Below are positions 6,869 to 7,641 of a stretch of DNA of 7,641 nucleotides, piece after piece. The stretch is from contig JAMCSN010000267.1 of NCBI GenBank assembly GCA_023381535.1, positions 1 through 7,641 on the forward strand, in the 5' to 3' direction. Source of the stretch: Bacteroidota bacterium. GTDB taxonomy: Bacteria; Bacteroidota; Ignavibacteria; Ignavibacteriales; Melioribacteraceae. The notes under the pieces were generated by a model. The model searched no databases, was not told the DNA's origin, and saw only the letters and a program-made list of their open reading frames with translations. The position numbers were made by a program, and so were the translations under genes. The first letter of the stretch is position 1; every line of letters begins with the position of its first letter.

Positions 6869-7564
6869 TTAATTAAAAAGATTATTCGCAATAGAATTGA
6901 AAATGAGTGCACCGTCGGTATTACTCAGCACAGGATCGCAATGCCTTTCGGGATGAGGCATGAGTCCCATCACGTTTTTCTTTTTATTCATAATGCCGGC
7001 TATGTTTGAAACCGATCCGTTCGGGTTGTATTTGCTCGACGTATCCCCGTCCTTCGATGCGTAACGGAAAAGAATCTGGTCGTTTTCTTCGAGAGATTTC
7101 AAAGTCGCATCGTCTGTGTAATAATTCCCTTCGCCGTGCGCTACGGGAAATGTTAACAGTTTCTTCTTAATCGATTTAGTGAAAATATTTTTGTTGTTTT
7201 CGACACGTAAGTGAACATCCTTGCAAACAAACTTGAGCGATTCGTTTTTCAGCATAACGCCGGGAAGAAGTCCAATCTCGAGAAGGATTTGGAACCCGTT
7301 ACAGATACCGATTACGATTCCGCCTTTTTCGGCAAAGTTGTAAACCGAATCCATGATGGGCGAGAACCTTGCGATCGCGCCGGTTCTAAGATAATCACCG
7401 TAAGAAAATCCGCCGGGTAAAATTATTACGTTGGAATGTTTGAGATCTTTTTCTTTATGCCATAGGAATTCTGCTTCGTATCCCAAGACTTTTTTTACAG
7501 CGTAGTATGCGTCATGATCGCAATTGCTTCCGGGAAAAACTACAACTCCGAATTTTGGTTTCAT
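6869..7564 (-). CDS. purQ: Phosphoribosylformylglycinamidine synthase subunit PurQ (glutaminase)
   Basis: Glutaminase subunit of the three-part FGAM synthase (PurL-PurQ-PurS) in de novo purine synthesis; it supplies ammonia to PurL. The 231 residues match the small-PurQ family. Class I glutamine amidotransferase triad: nucleophile C88 in GICNGFQ, H204 and E206 in MPHPERH. Also seen are the start motif VVVFPGSNCD (7-16), GGFSYGDYLRTGAIAR (51-66) and AHGEG (142-146), typical of PurQ. The ATG shares an ATGA with the purS stop, so the two are translationally coupled. The product ends at a TAA, and the inverted repeat lies about 24 bases further on. purL is outside the window. Confidence 0.97.
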   Translation of the reverse strand: MKPKFGVVVFPGSNCDHDAYYAVKKVLGYEAEFLWHKEKDLKHSNVIILPGGFSYGDYLRTGAIARFSPIMDSVYNFAEKGGIVIGICNGFQILLEIGLLPGVMLKNESLKFVCKDVHLRVENNKNIFTKSIKKKLLTFPVAHGEGNYYTDDATLKSLEENDQILFRYASKDGDTSSKYNPNGSVSNIAGIMNKKKNVMGLMPHPERHCDPVLSNTDGALIFNSIANNLFN

Positions 7565-7641
7565 TTTACTTCTTCCAACGAAAATTCAAAGTCTTCGATG
7601 ATCGGATTCGATAAGAGTTTTTCGGAATATTCCTTCACTTC
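7561..7641 (-). CDS. purS: PurS, FGAM synthase small subunit (C-terminal 26 residues only)
   Basis: The reading frame enters at the window edge and ends in TGA at 7563-7561, overlapping the purQ ATG. The visible residues contain SEKLLSNPIIEDFEF, matching the conserved PurS C-terminus (EKLLANPVIEDYE). PurS is an approximately 80-residue protein that links PurQ to PurL in the FGAM synthase complex. About two thirds of it lies outside the window. The short length limits certainty, but the motif and the purQ neighbour agree. Confidence 0.88.
   Translation of the reverse strand, partial: EVKEYSEKLLSNPIIEDFEFSLEEVK

Noticed and set aside
1..7641. Mobile element, CRISPR, phage defence or horizontally acquired island
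   Set aside because: No transposase, integrase, direct repeat array or flanking duplication; genes are coherent metabolic and housekeeping units on one strand.

Overview
All genes in this window lie on the minus strand, so transcription runs from high to low coordinates. The window looks like a bacterial chromosome of moderately low GC (judged by eye, not computed), with tightly packed genes, small start/stop overlaps and several A-rich or weak ribosome binding sites. The neighbours purS-purQ, tatA and gatA and the sequence style suggest a member of the Bacteroidota/Chlorobi/Ignavibacteriota group, most likely an ignavibacterium-like lineage. That placement is inference from recalled gene order and protein style, not from a search.

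Right part (7641 to about 5123), housekeeping. The C-terminal end of PurS overlaps the start of purQ by an ATGA; these are two subunits of the FGAM synthase of purine synthesis. After a 97-base gap with a perfect 9-bp inverted repeat and a TATAAT-like box come tatA, a single-helix Tat export subunit, and 47 bases later gatA, the amidase subunit of the GatCAB tRNA amidotransferase, read from a GTG start.

Left part (4946 to 1), a four-gene trehalose cluster. After a 176-base intergenic region the order is: (i) a 755-residue trehalose-6-phosphate synthase fused behind a membrane-anchored sensor-like module (TM - extracytoplasmic region - TM - HAMP-like linker); (ii) otsB, the trehalose-6-phosphate phosphatase; (iii) a 225-residue DUF5752-like protein of unknown function, built from two related halves; and (iv) a TreT-type GT4 trehalose glycosyltransferring synthase whose last codons lie beyond base 1. 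Junctions are a 2-base gap, an 8-base overlap and a 14-base overlap, which argues for one translationally coupled operon.

Together the left cluster encodes two independent trehalose routes: TPS/TPP (NDP-glucose + glucose-6-P to trehalose-6-P to trehalose) and TreT (NDP-glucose + glucose to trehalose, reversible in archaeal enzymes). The first is tied to the membrane through a possible sensor, and the unknown DUF5752 protein sits between the two. This cluster is the most interesting part of the window. No mobile element, CRISPR array, tRNA or rRNA is visible.
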